Origin: Symbiodinium natans
Taxonomy: Eukaryota > Sar > Dinophyceae > Suessiales > Symbiodiniaceae
Direction of reading: 5' to 3'
NCBI GenBank assembly: GCA_905221605.1
Contig: CAJNDS010001946.1
Location: 329,501 to 393,500 of the forward strand
DNA: 64,000 nt
Under the pieces are notes generated by a model, which was given only the letters and a program-made list of their open reading frames with translations, had not been told where the DNA came from and did no database searches. Positions 61,186 through 64,000 of the stretch are shown one piece after another (the stretch's first letter is position 1; every line of letters begins with the position of its first letter). The position numbers and the translations under genes are program-made.

Positions 61186-62045
61186 TTGCGTTCAAAATTC
61201 GCGTGTCTGCTCAGTTACTTTAATTTACATTAATTGGTTTGGCCGGTCTATTTTCATGTCTTTGCTATAAGGCGGCACCGAGGGGGATCCCCTAAAACCC
61301 CAGTGTGGCGCTAGGAAAACGCTAGGTTCGCGCTAGGTAAAATCAACAAACATTATTTCAAATTTCGCATGTCACCACTAAGCGAACCCAACAGAGATTG
61401 ATTGAGAAGGCCCAGCCAGGCGCACCACCCGAAATATGCGTACAACATCCGGGGTGGTGTAATAACCCCGCGCCTCTTCGTTATGAATTGACGGGGCCCT
61501 GTTGCCAGGGGATAGGGGTTTTTTCTAGGAAAAGCGATGACAAGAAAGAAACGATATTCTTGTTATACTTGGTACATGTGCTGCTCCTGGCTTGTTTTCG
61601 TCGTTCATTACGTCGTGGTATCAGATCTTGGAAAATCCGGGACAGTGTTTTGCGTTAGCGCCGCGCTAGCACGGCGCTAGCAAAATGTCAACGCAAACTC
61701 CCCCGGCAGACCATGGCCCATTCACACCATAGAACCGATAGTGCTATGCTTGCTGGAGCTCGAGCCCCGCAAGTGGCGACAGCGGAGAAACCTTCGCTCG
61801 CGCCAGAACTCCAGCAGCAGTATGTAGCAGTAACACTAGCAGTTCTTGTGACGACTCGTCCGACAGCAGCGCCTGAAAAATGGTCCGCGCTAGCACCCTT
61901 TCTAGGAAATCATGCTTGGATCCTTCAGATGTCGCGTGTGCTACTCCATCTCAATCAGCTTCTTTTTCCTTCAGGACATAAGGCGGCACCGAGGGAGTTC
62001 CGATTTAACGTCAATTTCGGGAACAAGCATTTTGACAACAACCCA
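61186..62045 (+). other. Unique central segment of the composite element
   Basis: It has no recognisable protein. Two 18-bp direct repeats (ATAAGGCGGCACCGAGGG) lie at 61266-61283 and 61978-61995. GCGCTAG words cluster at 61304-61341 and as an inverted repeat at 61655-61682. The frame at 61713-62051 (MAHSHHRTDSAMLAGARAPQ at its start) is 112 codons and unrecognised. Confidence 0.6.
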
Positions 62046-62405
62046 ATATGAAACTTTTTTTGAAACCCATCATGCACGCATTGTGTTTGCAAATGGGGGG
62101 GGCTGCGCCCCCCCCAACCCCCCCGCTTTGTTTAAGCCGTGCAAGCTTGCTTCAAAGCATATGAAACTTTTTTTGAAACCCATCATGCAAGCATTGTGTT
62201 TGCAAATGGGGGGGGGCTGCCCCCCCCCCCCCAACCCCCAACCCCCCCGCTTTTTTAAGCCGTGCAAGCTTGCTTCAAAGCATATGAAACTTTTTTTGAA
62301 ACCCATCATGCACGCATTGTGTTTGCAAATGGGGGGGGCTGCGCCCCCCCCAACCCCCCCGCTTTTTTAAAGCCGTGCAAGCTTGCTTCAAAGCATATGA
62401 AACTT
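62046..62405 (+). repeat. G/C-hairpin monomers, cluster 3
   Basis: Three monomers of about 114 bp, nearly identical to cluster 2 (TATGAAACTTTTTTTGAAAC, then CCATCATGCACGCATTG). One has a duplicated CAACCCC segment in its C run. Confidence 0.95.
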
Positions 62406-62411
62406 TTTTTG

Positions 62412-63245
62412 ATGCATTTTACAATGCATTTTTGCGCATTCGCAACTTCGTCCGTGCTTTTTACAGTACGTTTTTGCGCATCTGCAAATGCGTTCGTGCA
62501 CCCTCTGCGGGGATCGCGGGTGTCGAGATGCTGTTTACAGTGTGTTTTTGCGCGTTTGCAAATGCGTTCGTGCACCCTGTGCGGGGATCGTGGGTCTCGA
62601 GATGCTTTTTACAATGTGTTTTTTTGCGCATTAACAAATGCGTTCGTGCACCCTCTGCGGGGATCGTGGGTCTCGAGATGCTTTTTACAGTGTGTTTTTA
62701 CGCATTTGCAAATGCGTTCGTGCACCCTCTGCGGGGATCGTGCGTGTCGACATGCGTTTTACAGTGTGTTTTTGCTCATTTGCAAATGCGTTCGTGCACC
62801 CTCTGCGGGGATCGTGCGTGTCCAGATGCTTTTTACAGTGTGTTTTTGCGCATTTGCAAATGCGTTCGTGCACCCTCTGCGGGGATCGTGGGTGTCGAGA
62901 TGCGTTTTACAGTGTGTTTTTGCGCATTTGCAAATGCGTTCGTGCACCCTTTGCGGGGATCGCGGGTGTCGAGATGCGTTTTACAGTGTGTTTTTGCTCA
63001 TTTGCAAATGCGTTCGTGCACCCTCTGCGGGGATCGTGGGTGTCGACATGCGTTTTACAGTGTGTTTTTGCTCATTTGCAAATGCGTTCGTGCACCCTCT
63101 GCGGGGATCGTGGGTGTCGACATGCGTTTTACAGTGTGTTTTTGCTCATTTGCAAATGCGTTCGTGCACCCTGTGCGGGGATCGTGGGTGTCGACATGCG
63201 TTTTACAGTGTGTTTTGCGCATTCGTAACTTCGTTCGCCGAACCC
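62412..63245 (+). repeat. 74-bp tandem array with palindromic core
   Basis: Ten to eleven units of about 74 bp, GCGTTCGTGCACCCTCTGCG, GGGATCGTGGGTGTCGAGAT, GCGTTTTACAGTGTGTTTTT and GCGCATTTGCAAAT. Starts at 62490 and 62564 are 74 apart. The first and last units are degenerate (CGCATTCG(C/T)AACTTCGT). Each intact junction carries the perfect 16-bp palindrome CGCATTTGCAAATGCG. Confidence 0.95.
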
Positions 63246-63306
63246 TCTGCCGTGATCGCACGCGTGCATTTTTTGTTAGGCGCTGACCTATTTTTCTGCT
63301 CTTTGT

Positions 63307-63390
63307 GTTCCAAAATGACTCTTTCTCGTGTTCCGAAATGACTCCCTGCTGTGTTCCAAAATGACTCCCTTCTGTGTTCCAAAATGACCC
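63307..63390 (-). repeat. Four 23-bp tandem repeats, right boundary of the composite element
   Basis: GTTCCAAAATGACTCC-type units start at 63307, 63330, 63353 and 63376, with spacing of exactly 23. They are the reverse complement of the left set at 60242-60333. Confidence 0.95.
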
Positions 63391-64000
63391 CTTACCCATA
63401 GTTCAGGACCAGCTGATGCCCAACTACGGCCTCCAAGGTGACGCCGGAGGTTCTGGACTTGGGCAATTTTTTTTCGGATTTTCGCAGTGATTTCAACGGG
63501 TGGCTGAGAGTACAGCATACAAGAGCCATCGGCCAGGGCTGGCGCCGATGCAGATGCCGGAGCCACTGGGCGCGAAGTTCATGGCAATAGAATGCCATAC
63601 AACATGACATAGGTGCATGTACCAGATGTTGCCAGGTTGAAGGGTCTCGAAGTATGAAGTCTATTCGAGTCGAGGATTGGCTTGAATCATCGCCTTGCGA
63701 CAGAGTTCGCAGCCCGAACACGCCGAGCGTCTTTTCCTGCCTGCTTGCGCACGCAGTCACAAATCAGATGTGTGCGTGGGTGCACTCCTGGAATCCTCCA
63801 TCAGCTCTACTATCGGCAGAGTTTGTCCCATAGTCTGTCCTTCACCTGAACTTTGGGGATACCAGTCACGAAGTCACGAACATCTCTTGGGCTTCATGAT
63901 GCGTCAACGTGAAGAGATGGAATCCTTCAAAGGGAGGAGATGGCATGCACGTGCGCGTGCGTGCGCAAGCATGTGCGCCCACGCACGCGCGCGCGCGCGC
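63391..64000. other. Window end without a recognised gene
   Basis: Nothing recognisable. The last 50 bp are alternating purine-pyrimidine (CACGTGCGCGTGCGTGCGC and a final CG repeat), a sequence type prone to Z-DNA. Confidence 0.5.

Noticed and set aside
62262-63341. 359-codon frame with recurring Cys-Val-Phe-Ala motifs
   Set aside because: It is a repeat translation of the 74-bp array, which cycles through frames.

Overview
This window looks like nuclear DNA of a dinoflagellate. The evidence is in the splice sites. I could rebuild a 31-exon gene by matching exons to a known protein family. All 31 exons start right after AG and begin with G. Of its 30 introns, about 18 start with GC, 11 with GT and one with GA. 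GC/GA donors with an AG|G acceptor are a known dinoflagellate hallmark. The TTTAGGG-type telomeric repeat, the very high intron density with micro-exons, the same-strand gene order and the abundance of simple repeats all fit. I cannot name the species.

Layout. From 1 to about 31.3 kb the sequence is mostly repetitive and gene-poor. It holds a 55-bp satellite (2.2-5.26 kb), trinucleotide tracts (8.1-9.2 kb), a 42-bp satellite that runs into a 100-N assembly gap (14.2-14.7 kb), a TAG-rich tract (14.7-16.5 kb), a retrotransposon C-terminal fragment (17.7-18.3 kb) and an array of G/C-hairpin monomers (30.1-31.3 kb). Around 31.7-31.9 kb there are two exons of an EF-hand protein, possibly a cation channel.

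The core is 33.0-57.1 kb on the + strand. A TM9SF/nonaspanin (EMP70-like) gene can be followed from 33009 to its stop at 57066-57068, and the reading phase agrees at every junction (about 501 codons; the N-terminal part is not resolved). One of its introns (42817-53252) contains most or all of a second multi-exon gene on the same strand, the axonemal microtubule inner protein CFAP45. Another intron (40738-42778) is largely filled by an intronless open frame for a secreted or anchored, Ser/Thr-rich, mucin-like protein with 62-residue repeats. An interstitial CCCTAAA array (44841-45074) lies inside the CFAP45 region.

From 57.1 to 60.2 kb I recognise no gene. From 60242 to 63390 there is a composite repeat unit of about 3.15 kb. 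It is bounded on each side by four 23-bp tandem repeats, the two sets in opposite orientation, and it contains three internal repeat families. The TM9SF protein would act in Golgi/endosomal membranes and CFAP45 inside flagellar doublet microtubules. I see no functional link between them; the notable feature is the gene-within-intron arrangement. I found no convincing tRNA, rRNA, spliced-leader, CRISPR or promoter element.
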